Shown: positions 44,243-52,522, numbered from the stretch's first letter. The stretch: DNA of 64,000 nt from Megamonas sp. UBA1796 (GCA_002319795.1 DCFU01000020.1:1-64000), one strand, 5' to 3'. Program-made: numbers and translations. The notes: a model not told the origin generated them from the letters alone.

Positions 44243-45492
44243 GATGCCTCCCCCGAATCTGCAAGATCAACCGTTGTCCCATTCTTGAGCTTCTCCTGAT
44301 TACTGAGTACTACGACATCATCATCGGCGACACCATCTATGATTTCTACCATCATATCATTTATCAAGCCAATCCTGACATCATGTGATTCCACTGTTTT
44401 ATCGTTTTTCACAACGAACAAAGATGTCAGCCCGTTTTTCGTCACCACAGCTTCCTTCGGTACAAACAACGTCTGTGGACGCTGCAGTATATCAATTTGC
44501 GAACGGGCAAACAATCCTGCCTTTATCCCCAGGTCCATATCATTCAATTCAATCCGGGCTGTATATGTCTTGGCAGAGTCATCCATAGCCGGGCTGACAT
44601 AAACCAATGCACCAGCGTATGTATTCCCCAAAGCATCAATGCCAACTGCCATTGGCATGCCGGGCTGCAATACGGCGGCATCACTTTCAGAAATGGCACA
44701 ATCAATATAAATATGATGGTTATCCACCAGAGAGAATACTTTCGTACCTGCCGAAGCAATTGCCCCAACCTCCGCTGCACGATAACCAATAACCCCGTCC
44801 CGAGGCGCACGAAGGATCATATCTTCGCGTTGTTTCTCCAATGCCTCTGTACCATACGCAGCTTTATCTACAGCAAGACGCTTAGACTCGACACTCGCTG
44901 GCATAGAAGATTCATTCGTCTGGTTTTCCAATATCTCAAAAGCTGCTTTGCTTGTCATATATTCCTGCTCAATTTCATCAAGTGTATTTTGGGAAATAGC
45001 CCCGATAGAAAAAAGATATTGATTTCTTTCATACTTCATTTTTTGTAATTCATAAGCATTTTGCGCCTTAATATAATTTGCATTATATGTAGCTTCTGCC
45101 TCGACAGCATCTGCAGCCGCAGCCCGGGTGACTACGCGATTCTGATTTATTGAAATATCAAGATCACCCATATCCTGTAAAAGTAATATATCTCCAGCCT
45201 TCACTTTGTCTCCCAACTTCACATTCACAGCTATGATACGGCCTGTATATTTAGGTGCCAAAGAAATATTTGCATCAGCGACTGTCTGACCTGAAAGCGA
45301 AATATGCCGCATCATATCGGAACGCTTTACCATATACGTTTCAACTAACGGATTCCCTTTAGAAATTTTGACTTTTGCGCCCTTTCCCTGCTGCCCAAAA
45401 TAAAAATAAAGAAGAATGACCAGAAGCACAAAACAAACACCTCCGACAATACAAACTTCCTTCCGCTTCATCCTTGTAAGTGTATGCCTCAT
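44239..45492 (-). CDS. periplasmic adaptor (membrane fusion) subunit of RND pump
   Basis: 417-aa HlyD/AcrA-type protein: a membrane-anchoring helix near residues 12-32, a first barrel-sandwich half (GRIIAVNVKLGDKVKAGDIL near 80), a coiled-coil hairpin (about 115-195), the second half (LRAPRDGVIGYRAAEVG near 210) and beta-barrel regions. It links the RND pump to an outer membrane channel; no channel gene lies in this window. Start at ATG 45492 with GGGAGGATAT; the TTG five codons upstream overlaps that site. Confidence 0.94.
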   Translation of the reverse strand: MRHTLTRMKRKEVCIVGGVCFVLLVILLYFYFGQQGKGAKVKISKGNPLVETYMVKRSDMMRHISLSGQTVADANISLAPKYTGRIIAVNVKLGDKVKAGDILLLQDMGDLDISINQNRVVTRAAAADAVEAEATYNANYIKAQNAYELQKMKYERNQYLFSIGAISQNTLDEIEQEYMTSKAAFEILENQTNESSMPASVESKRLAVDKAAYGTEALEKQREDMILRAPRDGVIGYRAAEVGAIASAGTKVFSLVDNHHIYIDCAISESDAAVLQPGMPMAVGIDALGNTYAGALVYVSPAMDDSAKTYTARIELNDMDLGIKAGLFARSQIDILQRPQTLFVPKEAVVTKNGLTSLFVVKNDKTVESHDVRIGLINDMMVEIIDGVADDDVVVLSNQEKLKNGTTVDLADSGEAS

Positions 45493-45585
45493 AGTATATC
45501 CTCCCAATAGTATTCTCTGCCTGTCATAAAGTCATATTATTGAAATAAAGCTAAAATATTGAGAATTTATATTTTTTCAGATAAA

Positions 45586-45614
45586 TTGACCTTATTCCTG
45601 ATTTCTATTATAAT
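45586..45614 (+). promoter_or_regulatory. plus-strand promoter overlapping a palindrome
   Basis: TTGACC (45586-45591), a 17-base spacer and TATAAT (45609-45614). The -10 box lies inside the inverted repeat 45602-45625. It could be a distal promoter for the flavodiiron gene. Confidence 0.5.
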
Positions 45615-45625
45615 AATAATAGAAA
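45602..45625. promoter_or_regulatory. 24-base palindrome, possible operator
   Basis: Perfect 10-base arms TTTCTATTAT / ATAATAGAAA separated by AATA, in the divergent region between the RND operon and the flavodiiron gene. It covers a promoter -10 box, as a repressor site might. The rest of 45493-45811 is AT-rich and has no gene. Confidence 0.5.
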
Positions 45626-45739
45626 ATATTATTTATCCTGAAGTAATTTTTATTATTTATATTCAAAATACCACTATCTTCACGAGTGAGTTCTAATAGC
45701 CGCATTGTATCATTTTTTAAATTTTATCAATTGTATTTA

Positions 45740-45768
45740 TTGGCATCTCGTACTACAATAAATATAAA
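45740..45768 (+). promoter_or_regulatory. proximal promoter candidate for the flavodiiron gene
   Basis: TTGGCA (45740-45745), a 17-base spacer and TATAAA (45763-45768), giving a leader of about 37 bases before the start codon. Confidence 0.55.
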
Positions 45769-45811
45769 CAACTATAAGTTCAGCCTTAAATAATGGAAAG
45801 GTGGTTTTCAC

Positions 45812-46972
45812 ATGCAAGCTATTGAAATCAAAAAAGGGATTTATTGGGTCGGTGCTGTCGACTGGTCCATGCGCAGTTTCCACGGCTATCAAACCGGACG
45901 TGGCTCATCATATAATGCTTATCTGATCATTGATGATAAAATCACGCTGATTGATACCGTCAAGTCCACATTTGCTAATGAACTATTGGAACGTATTTCT
46001 TCTGTAATTGATCCGTCCAGGATTGATTATATCATTTCGAATCATGTAGAGCCAGACCATTCTGGCAGCATTCCTTTCATGATGCAGCATTGTCCTGCTG
46101 CCACAATCATCACCAGCCTGCCAAATGGGCTCAAGGGCCTTAAGGCACACTATGGCGAATATGCTTACAAAGGAGTGAAAGCTGGCGATATTCTGAATAT
46201 CGGCCACCGTACGCTCCAGTTTGTTACTACGCCTATGCTCCACTGGCCGGATAGCATGGTATCCTATTGCCCGGAAGAGTCCATATTATTTTCTAATGAT
46301 AGCTTTGGACAGCATCTGGCATCAACCAAACGATTTGATGATGAAAATGACTTTGCTATACTGATGCAGGAGGCAAAGAAATATTACGCTAATATTCTTA
46401 TGCTTTATGGACGTCAGGCACAAACCGCAATCAAAGCTGTTGCCGATCTTGACATTAAAATGATTGCGACAGGACATGGAATTATCTGGCGCTCCCATAT
46501 TCCCGAAATCTTCACTGCTTACCAAAAATGGAGTACTTTTGATTTGGATGAAAAAGCCGTAGTCGTTTTTGACAGTATGTGGCATTCCACAGAAATCCTC
46601 GCAAAAAACATTGCCGAGGCTTTTGCCGCCAGGGGAATTCCCGCTGCATATTATGACATCAAGGTGGATCATATGTCTGATATTGTAGTAGATATACTGA
46701 CCAGCAAATATCTGGCTGTAGGATCTCCTACTATCAATAATCAAATGATGCCGAGCATAGCAGGTTTTTTATCTTATCTTAAAGGACTCGCTCCCAAGGG
46801 GCACAAAGCATTTGCTTTTGGCTCGTATGGTTGGGGTGGACAGAGTATCGCTCTTGTTGAGGATGAGTTGAAAGCTTGTGGCTGTGATATTTGTCTTGAA
46901 AAAATCCGGATACCAAATATTCCAACCCAAGAGCAGTTGAAAGAAATTACAGAAAAAATTAAAGCCCTTTAA
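45812..46972 (+). CDS. flavodiiron protein (FprA type)
   Basis: Reduces O2 to water and/or NO to N2O, protecting anaerobes. 386 aa: a metallo-beta-lactamase-like domain (1-245) with the diiron ligands in NHVEPDHSG (His78, Glu80, Asp82, His83), MLHWPD near 146, SNDSFGQH near 165 and ATGHGIIW near 227, and a C-terminal flavodoxin domain (about 250-386) starting VVVFDSMWHSTE. No rubredoxin domain is fused. GGAAAGGTGG precedes the ATG. Own promoter and terminator. Could share a nitric oxide context with the FIST operon (speculative). Confidence 0.96.
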   Translation: MQAIEIKKGIYWVGAVDWSMRSFHGYQTGRGSSYNAYLIIDDKITLIDTVKSTFANELLERISSVIDPSRIDYIISNHVEPDHSGSIPFMMQHCPAATIITSLPNGLKGLKAHYGEYAYKGVKAGDILNIGHRTLQFVTTPMLHWPDSMVSYCPEESILFSNDSFGQHLASTKRFDDENDFAILMQEAKKYYANILMLYGRQAQTAIKAVADLDIKMIATGHGIIWRSHIPEIFTAYQKWSTFDLDEKAVVVFDSMWHSTEILAKNIAEAFAARGIPAAYYDIKVDHMSDIVVDILTSKYLAVGSPTINNQMMPSIAGFLSYLKGLAPKGHKAFAFGSYGWGGQSIALVEDELKACGCDICLEKIRIPNIPTQEQLKEITEKIKAL

Positions 46973-46980
46973 GAAATAAG

Positions 46981-47014
46981 ACTCCCCTTGAAGTGATTCC
47001 GAGGGGAGTTTTTA
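46981..47014 (+). terminator. terminator after the flavodiiron gene
   Basis: Stem ACTCCCCT / AGGGGAGT followed by a run of five T, nine bases after the stop. Confidence 0.9.
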
Positions 47015-47044
47015 TCTATGAAATACAAAAAGAAGGAACTGAAT

Positions 47045-47749
47045 ATGGCTACAAATACACTAATACTTCCCAAGTTACATATCTCTTATACATCTTCTCT
47101 ACCCCAAAAACAGATTCTGCTGGTTTCAGGCGGCCGCCCGCCTCAAATCGACTGGTTACAGGAAGTATCACAGCATCGTATACTGTGGTGTATAGACCAT
47201 GGTATCGATATCTGCAGAAAGGCTCTGCTTCATCCGCAACGGCTTATTGGCGATGGGGATAGTGCCAGTAAAGCCTCCTGGGATTGGGCAAAGGCAATGG
47301 ATATACCCATTGAAAAATATTCTCCTAAAAAGAATCTTACAGACACGCAGCTTGCCCTCCAGAATATCCGCAAGATCCAACCCTGTCCATTCGTAGTTCT
47401 AAGTGGTGCTTTGGGCAACCGTTTCGACCATGCTTTCAGTACGCTGCATTCCTTTGCAGCCGAATGTATGCCTGGTTGTATTGCCGATGAACAGGAAACT
47501 GTTTTGTTTCTGAAGGGGATGGATTCTATAACAATAGAGACCAGTGTAAGGCCTAAAGCTATTTCTTTGCTCCCACTTACAGAAGAATGCTGTGATGTCT
47601 CCATTACCAACGTATTCTGGCCCTTAGACAAAGTAATTCTTAAACAAAGTCTTCCTTATGCCATCAGCAATGAATTAATGGATACTGCCCATGAGTTTTC
47701 CGTATCCATTAGCCACGGGATTTTGGCCGTTTACCTCTATTGGGAATAA
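47045..47749 (+). CDS. thiN: thiamine pyrophosphokinase
   Basis: Transfers pyrophosphate from ATP to thiamine to make the active cofactor. 234 aa. Family marks are CIDHGIDIC near 47, LIGDGDSAS near 65, YSPKKNLTDTQLAL near 88 and VLSGALGNRFDHAF near 115. The first domain is well conserved; the C-terminal domain is less so. The start is the ATG at 47045 with GAAGGAA upstream; an earlier ATG falls just after the terminator. No promoter is seen after that terminator, so expression may rely on read-through. The 3' end overlaps the convergent methyltransferase gene by 13 bases. Confidence 0.88.
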   Translation: MATNTLILPKLHISYTSSLPQKQILLVSGGRPPQIDWLQEVSQHRILWCIDHGIDICRKALLHPQRLIGDGDSASKASWDWAKAMDIPIEKYSPKKNLTDTQLALQNIRKIQPCPFVVLSGALGNRFDHAFSTLHSFAAECMPGCIADEQETVLFLKGMDSITIETSVRPKAISLLPLTEECCDVSITNVFWPLDKVILKQSLPYAISNELMDTAHEFSVSISHGILAVYLYWE

Positions 47750-48567
47750 CTCTGTATCATACGCTGTCGCAGTGCTTCATAAATAACAACGGATGCTGCC
47801 ATGGCCACATTCAACGATTCTGCCGCACCAAACATTGGTATATATACTTTTTCCTCAGCAGCTGACAATAGCTCTGCCGATATACCGTTCCCTTCATTCC
47901 CAAATATAAATGCTGTTGGCAACGTATAATCCATACAAAAATAATACTTTGCTTTCGATGCCAAAGTCGAAGCAAACAGTCGAATATGCTCTTGCCCACA
48001 AAAACTTAATAACGCCTGCTTTGATATCCCAGTAACAATCGGCAAATGAAAGAGTGAGCCCATCGTACTGCGAACTACTTTATCAGAAAAAACATCTACA
48101 CTATTTTCCATAAAGATTACACCACTGCAGCCTGCAGCATCTGCCGTACGTATAATTGTACCTGCATTCCCAGGATCCTGTATACCATCCGCCACAACAA
48201 TAAAAGGCACATTTCCCGGTGATAAAAGCTCTGACAACATTCTCTGTCTTTTATGCAAGACCAGTAAAAGTCCTTGCGGACCCACAGTATTTGCGACTTT
48301 TTTGTATAACGCTTCTGATATTTCATACATAGGGCATCGTAACTCCTCTATGCTTTCAAGCACTGCTTGGGCACGTGATTGTTCCGCTGCGGCTGCTGTA
48401 TAAAAACCAAAGGCAGGGATCCAGTCTTTGCCTTTAGCCGCCATTTCAACAAGACGAATTCCCTCTGCAACAAACAGATTTTCCTGGTCCCGATATTTTT
48501 TCAAATGCAGGCTGCTTGCCAGCCTGATTTTCTTGTTTGCCGCACTATCGATATGTTCCTTTATCAT
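47737..48567 (-). CDS. TrmH/SpoU-family RNA 2'-O-methyltransferase
   Basis: 276-aa rRNA or tRNA ribose methyltransferase. N-terminal substrate-binding domain (LHLKKYRDQENLFVAEG near 18) and C-terminal SpoU domain with the knotted motifs DGIQDPGNAGTIIRTADAAG near 135, FIFGNEGNGI near 223 and FGAAESLNVAMAASVVIYE near 247. The position of this gene between ribosomal genes and others does not fix its target nucleotide. The start is the ATG at 48567 with GGGGAAG upstream. Confidence 0.94.
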   Translation of the reverse strand: MIKEHIDSAANKKIRLASSLHLKKYRDQENLFVAEGIRLVEMAAKGKDWIPAFGFYTAAAAEQSRAQAVLESIEELRCPMYEISEALYKKVANTVGPQGLLLVLHKRQRMLSELLSPGNVPFIVVADGIQDPGNAGTIIRTADAAGCSGVIFMENSVDVFSDKVVRSTMGSLFHLPIVTGISKQALLSFCGQEHIRLFASTLASKAKYYFCMDYTLPTAFIFGNEGNGISAELLSAAEEKVYIPMFGAAESLNVAMAASVVIYEALRQRMIQSYSQ

Positions 48568-48603
48568 ACAAATATTCTTCCCCACTCTACTTCATTTGCA
48601 AAG

Positions 48604-48634
48604 AAAAAGAGGCTACTCACAGCAGCCTCTTTTT
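48604..48634 (-). terminator. terminator of infC-rpmI-rplT
   Basis: Minus-strand stem AAAAAGAGGCT / AGCCTCTTTTT with an eight- to nine-base loop, immediately past the rplT stop. Confidence 0.9.
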
Positions 48635-48636
48635 CC

Positions 48637-48990
48637 TTATTGATTTTCCTTAGCAACAGCCACAAGCTGTCCAAAAGTTTTCTCATCACTAATAGCAAGA
48701 TCTGCCAACATTTTACGATTGACCTCAACACCAGCTTTTGTCAGGCCATTAATCAAACGGCTATAAGAAATACCATTTGTACGTGCGGCAGCATTGATAC
48801 GCGCAATCCACAATCTGCGGAAATTCCCCTTCTTTGCACGACGATCACGGCGTGCATAGTAAAGAGCCTTCATAACAGTTTCGTTAGCTTTCTTAAATTG
48901 CTTACTCTTAGAACCGATATATCCCTTTGCTAACTTTAATATCTTCTTATGACGTCTATGTGCAGTCACGCCTTTTTTTACTCTTGGCAT
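48637..48990 (-). CDS. rplT: 50S ribosomal protein L20
   Basis: 117-aa basic protein, full length, starting MPRVKKGVTAHRRHKKIL and with RRLWIARINAAAR near 62 and LINGLTKAGVEVNRKML near 83. It binds 23S rRNA early in assembly and, in Firmicutes, also represses its own operon through the infC leader. Last gene of infC-rpmI-rplT. Confidence 0.99.
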   Translation of the reverse strand: MPRVKKGVTAHRRHKKILKLAKGYIGSKSKQFKKANETVMKALYYARRDRRAKKGNFRRLWIARINAAARTNGISYSRLINGLTKAGVEVNRKMLADLAISDEKTFGQLVAVAKENQ

Positions 48991-49015
48991 GTTTCATTCC
49001 TCCTATAATTGAAAA

Positions 49016-49213
49016 TTAAGCATACGGAAGCATTCTTTTGATACGACCATGGTCTGCTGCAGAAGCAATAGCAGCTTTACGTAAATTACGTTTACGCTTA
49101 GGGGACTTCTTTTCTAAGATATGGCTCTTAAAAGCTTTATTACGCTTAAACGCGCCAGTACCTGTTGATGTAAAACGTTTTGCAGCAGCTCTGCGTGTCT
49201 TCATTTTTGGCAT
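49016..49213 (-). CDS. rpmI: 50S ribosomal protein L35
   Basis: 65-aa basic protein, beginning MPKMKTRRAAAKRF and containing HILEKKSPKRKRNLRKA, standard for the family. Its ATG overlaps the stop of infC (TAATG), indicating translational coupling. Confidence 0.99.
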   Translation of the reverse strand: MPKMKTRRAAAKRFTSTGTGAFKRNKAFKSHILEKKSPKRKRNLRKAAIASAADHGRIKRMLPYA

Positions 49214-49746
49214 TACTGTTTTCCTCCTTTAAATTGCGCTTTTGGTGCTAAAATCATTATCATATTTTTACCTTCAAGTTTAGCATCACGCTCAATAGAT
49301 ACCAAGTCCTTCAACTCAGCAGCTACGCGCTGTAATACGTCCTTGCCCAATTCAGGATGAGAAAGTTCCCTGCCACGGAACATAATAGTTACCTTGACTT
49401 TATTCCCTTCCTGGACAAAGCGAAGAGCATTCTTCAACTTGACGTCAAAATCATGTTGTTCAATATTGGGACGAAGCTTGACTTCCTTTATACTAATAAC
49501 CTTTTGTCTTTTCTTAACTTCCTTTTCCCTTTTTTGCTGTTCGTATCTATATTTACCAAAATCCATAATACGACATACTGGTGGCTTCGCCTTCGGCGCT
49601 ACCTCAACAAGATCCAGATGCTGCTCCTCAGCCATATGCAGCGCATCATGCGTTGCCATAATACCAAGCTGTTCACCCGAAGCACTGGTGACACGAACTT
49701 CTCTTATACGGATTTCTTCATTGATTCGCAAACTTTCGCTACTAAT
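49213..49746 (-). CDS. infC: translation initiation factor IF-3, AUU start
   Basis: 177 aa. Binds the 30S subunit and checks start codons. N-domain RINEEIRIREVRV with LGIM and LDLVEVAPKAKPPVCRIMD, then the C-domain with KEVKLRPNIEQHDFDVKLKN and VTIMFRGRELSH. No ATG lies at a sensible place. An ATT at 49746 follows the very strong GGAGGTG site by seven bases and gives the canonical N-terminus (I/M-SSESLRINEEIR). AUU is the known IF-3 start used for self-regulation. An upstream ATG at 49803 would fall in the leader terminator. Confidence 0.97.
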   Translation of the reverse strand: MSSESLRINEEIRIREVRVTSASGEQLGIMATHDALHMAEEQHLDLVEVAPKAKPPVCRIMDFGKYRYEQQKREKEVKKRQKVISIKEVKLRPNIEQHDFDVKLKNALRFVQEGNKVKVTIMFRGRELSHPELGKDVLQRVAAELKDLVSIERDAKLEGKNMIMILAPKAQFKGGKQ

Positions 49747-49888
49747 AGAAAAACACCTCCTATAAAATATTACTAAATAAAAAAAGGGATGGCACAAAGC
49801 CACCCCCCTAAAACCAATGAATTAACCAAACTGATCTCGTACCAGCAGGTGAGAAGCGGTGGCTTCTTCTTAATCAACTCACTTAAAT
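49747..49888 (-). promoter_or_regulatory. infC leader (L20-type) with internal terminator
   Basis: The transcript leader before infC carries GAAGCCACCGCTTCTCACC at its 5' end and, further on, the hairpin GGGGTGGC-TTTGT-GCCATCCC followed by seven T (49779-49806). The early GCCACC can instead pair with the terminator's GGTGGC, giving alternative structures as in Firmicutes L20 leaders, where L20 binding promotes termination. Confidence 0.85.
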
Positions 49889-49917
49889 ATATTATCACGT
49901 TTAAAAAAATATGTCAA
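49889..49917 (-). promoter_or_regulatory. promoter of infC-rpmI-rplT
   Basis: Minus-strand TTGACA (49912-49917), a 17-base spacer and TAATAT (49889-49894), located right after the thrS stop. Confidence 0.85.
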
Positions 49918-49922
49918 TTGTT

Positions 49923-51833
49923 TTATGATTTTGCTGTGATTTTTTCTAACACTTCTTTGATAAAGTTCTCTACATCCATCGTGTTGCTATCTTTCTCACC
50001 ATATTTACGCACAGCAACCTCATTGCTCTCCATTTCTTTATCCCCTACGACTAACGTATAAGGAATCTTCCTGACCTGGCTTTCACGAATCTTATAACCT
50101 ATCTTTTCATTACGGTCATCGACTTCCACACGCAGTCCCAAATCAAACATTTTCTTTTTGAGTGCAAAAGCATAGTCCATATGCTTATCCGTAATTGGCA
50201 GAATTTTTATTTGTACAGGTGCGAGCCATACAGGAAAAGCACCCGCATAATTCTCAATAAGAATGCCTATAAAACGCTCTATACTGCCATACACAACCCT
50301 GTGTATCATTACCGGACGATGTTTTTGGCCGTCCTCACCTATATATGTAAGGTCAAATTTCTCCGGCATAAGCATATCCAGCTGAATCGTACCGCATTGC
50401 CATGTACGGCCAATTGAATCCTTCAAATGAAAATCAATCTTCGGACCATAAAAAGCACCGTCACCTTCATTAACAACATAGCGGAGTCCCCGATGTTCAA
50501 GGGCATTACGCAATGCTGCTGTAGAAGTCTCCCACACCTCATCTGAACCCATGGAATCCTCCGGACGCGTACTCAGCTCAGCATGATATTCAAGTCCAAA
50601 AGTTTTATAAACACGATCGAATAAATCAATAACCTTTTGTATTTCCTCTTCAATCTGAGAAGGCATCATAAAAATGTGTGCATCATCCTGCGTAAAATTA
50701 CGTACACGGAAAAGGCCATGTAAAGCACCGGAAAGTTCGTGACGATGTACCAGACCTAACTCTCCCATGCGAAGTGGTAAATCACGGTAGCTATGCGGCT
50801 GTGTCTTGTAGACAAGCATCCCACCCGGGCAGTTCATTGGCTTGATTGCGTAATCCTCATCATCAATCTTAGTAAAATACATGTTTTCCGCATAATGATC
50901 CCAATGGCCCGATTGCTCCCAAAGTTTACGGTTCAAAATCATCGGTGTTTTAATTTCCTGATACCCGAACTCACGATGTATTTCGCGCCAATAATTAATA
51001 AGCTCATTACGAATGATCATACCATTTGGATGAAAAAACGGAAATCCAGGACCCTCTTCATGAAGACTAAACAAATCCAGTTCTTTGCCTAATTTACGAT
51101 GATCCCGTTTCGCAGCCTCCTCCAGCATATGAAGGTATTCATCCAACTCTGTCTTTTTTTCAAAAGCTGTTCCGTAAATACGTTGTAACATTTTATTCTT
51201 CTCACTGCCACGCCAGTAGGCACCAGCAATGCTTTGTAATTTCAATGCTTTTACTTTGCCCGTACTCATAACATGAGGTCCGGCACAAAGATCGACAAAA
51301 TCTCCCTGCTCATAGAGAGAAATTTTGGCATCTGCCGGCAAATCATTGATAAGCTCAACCTTATAGGTCTCTCCTCTATCCACAAAAAGCGTCAACGCAT
51401 CTTTCCGGCTTACTTCCTTACGGACCAAAGAAATATTCTCCTTGACAATCTTATACATTTCCTTCTCAATTTCTTTTAAGTCTTCTTCCGTCAGCTGCTT
51501 GTCGATATCAAAATCATAATAAAAGCCATTTTCAATTGCCGGACCAATTGCCAACTGCACTTTGCTACTTTTATATAGCCGTTTTACAGCCTGCGCAAGA
51601 ATATGTGATGCTGTATGGCGCAAAGCCCAGCGTCCCTCGGCATCCTCAAATGTAAGGAATTCCACTTTACAGTCTTTCTCAATTCGTGTTGTGAGATCAA
51701 CCGTCTTACCATCCATTTTCGCAGCTAAAATTTTCTTAGCCAGACTATTACTTACAATTTTTGCAAAATCAAAAATTGTAGTTGCTGACTCTATTTCGCG
51801 AACAGCCCCATCTTTCAAAGTTACCTTAACCAT
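49923..51833 (-). CDS. thrS: threonine-tRNA ligase
   Basis: Charges tRNA-Thr. 636 aa, full length: TGS domain (1-60), the editing domain with HTASHILAQAVKRL near 75 and the zinc-site CAGPHV near 180, the class II catalytic core (FPFFHPNGMIIRNELINYWR near 270, CPGGMLVYK near 335, RVRNFTQDDAHIFM near 375, HRVVYGSIERF near 510), and the C-terminal anticodon-binding domain. GAGGAGGT precedes the ATG. Controlled by a T-box leader. Confidence 0.99.
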   Translation of the reverse strand: MVKVTLKDGAVREIESATTIFDFAKIVSNSLAKKILAAKMDGKTVDLTTRIEKDCKVEFLTFEDAEGRWALRHTASHILAQAVKRLYKSSKVQLAIGPAIENGFYYDFDIDKQLTEEDLKEIEKEMYKIVKENISLVRKEVSRKDALTLFVDRGETYKVELINDLPADAKISLYEQGDFVDLCAGPHVMSTGKVKALKLQSIAGAYWRGSEKNKMLQRIYGTAFEKKTELDEYLHMLEEAAKRDHRKLGKELDLFSLHEEGPGFPFFHPNGMIIRNELINYWREIHREFGYQEIKTPMILNRKLWEQSGHWDHYAENMYFTKIDDEDYAIKPMNCPGGMLVYKTQPHSYRDLPLRMGELGLVHRHELSGALHGLFRVRNFTQDDAHIFMMPSQIEEEIQKVIDLFDRVYKTFGLEYHAELSTRPEDSMGSDEVWETSTAALRNALEHRGLRYVVNEGDGAFYGPKIDFHLKDSIGRTWQCGTIQLDMLMPEKFDLTYIGEDGQKHRPVMIHRVVYGSIERFIGILIENYAGAFPVWLAPVQIKILPITDKHMDYAFALKKKMFDLGLRVEVDDRNEKIGYKIRESQVRKIPYTLVVGDKEMESNEVAVRKYGEKDSNTMDVENFIKEVLEKITAKS

Positions 51834-51849
51834 TATAAAACCTCCTCAA

Positions 51850-52095
51850 AATAAAAAACAGCCCCATCCCTAAAAGGGACGAGGCTGTTGCTTCGCGTTT
51901 CCACCCAAATTGCCGCCAAAACGACCACTCTTATCCTAATAACGGAAGGCTCCCCGACATAACCTACTCAATTCGGCCATATAGCTCAAAAGCGGTAAAC
52001 ATAAATTTGTTTCAGGATGCTTTCAGCCAAGACATCTTTCTCTGCGAAACAAAGTACTTATGCTCATGTCTTTATCATTGCCTTTATAACTTGAA
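51850..52095 (-). promoter_or_regulatory. T-box riboswitch (threonine) ahead of thrS
   Basis: Minus-strand leader with stem I elements (AAGTA, AGAGA, GCTGAAAGC), the T-box sequence GGGTGGAAACGCG (51894-51906) and a terminator AACAGCC-TCGTCCC / GGGATGG-GGCTGTT followed by six T (51851-51889). Uncharged tRNA-Thr would pair its acceptor end with the GTGG of the T-box and prevent termination. ACC in the 3' side of stem I is a candidate threonine specifier; its exact position is less certain than the rest. Confidence 0.92.
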
Positions 52096-52103
52096 CTGTT
52101 TTC

Positions 52104-52132
52104 ATTATAGGCAGATCTCAGTTATCTGTCAA
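52104..52132 (-). promoter_or_regulatory. consensus promoter of thrS
   Basis: Minus-strand TTGACA (52127-52132), a 17-base spacer and TATAAT (52104-52109), a full consensus match. It lies immediately past the stop codon of the LysM gene. Confidence 0.9.
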
Positions 52133-52139
52133 GCCATTT

Positions 52140-52424
52140 TTATTTTGCAGCATATTGTGCTTTAGCCAAAACTGGAACTTTGATTTGCTGCCCTGCATAT
52201 ACAGATGCCTCATGGTCAAGCCCATTAATTTCTACAATGGCTTCCATAAGACGGACTGTATGTTCTGTATCAGAAGTATACCGTTCAGCGACAGACCATA
52301 CGTTCTCATTCGTATGTATAGTAACAATGTCAAAGTCAGAACTGCGCAGATATACATTTGACAGGTGTAGCGGCGCCACCCAGACTAATAAAAGTAAAAG
52401 AAACAGGCTAATCGATTTTTTCAT
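52140..52424 (-). CDS. SOS-regulated LysM protein (YneA-like)
   Basis: 94 aa: a signal or anchor helix (residues 3-22, LFLLLLLVWVAPL), then a single LysM domain (about 35-86: VTIHTNENVWSVAERY, INGLDHEASVYAGQQIKVP). LysM binds peptidoglycan. Size, topology and control match the SOS-induced division inhibitors of the YneA type (YneA in Bacillus), which delay septation after DNA damage. Two LexA boxes overlap its promoter. lexA itself is not in the window. The functional name is inferred from layout rather than strong sequence identity. Confidence 0.8.
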   Translation of the reverse strand: MKKSISLFLLLLLVWVAPLHLSNVYLRSSDFDIVTIHTNENVWSVAERYTSDTEHTVRLMEAIVEINGLDHEASVYAGQQIKVPVLAKAQYAAK

Positions 52425-52475
52425 TCTCTACAGCTCCCCGTCTAAATATATTTACGAGTTCCTTAGTACACAAAA

Positions 52476-52522
52476 GAACTAACGTTCCTTTATATATTAA
52501 CATAGAACATGAGTTCTTTCAA
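52476..52522 (-). promoter_or_regulatory. promoter with two LexA boxes
   Basis: Minus-strand promoter TTGAAA (52517-52522), a 17-base spacer and TAATAT (52494-52499). Two sites of the Firmicutes LexA form GAAC-N4-GTTC are present: GAACATGAGTTC (52505-52516) inside the spacer and GAACTAACGTTC (52476-52487) just after the -10 box. A degenerate third (GAAC-AAAT-TTTC) is at 52532-52543. The rest of 52544-52747 shows no gene or clear site. Confidence 0.85.
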
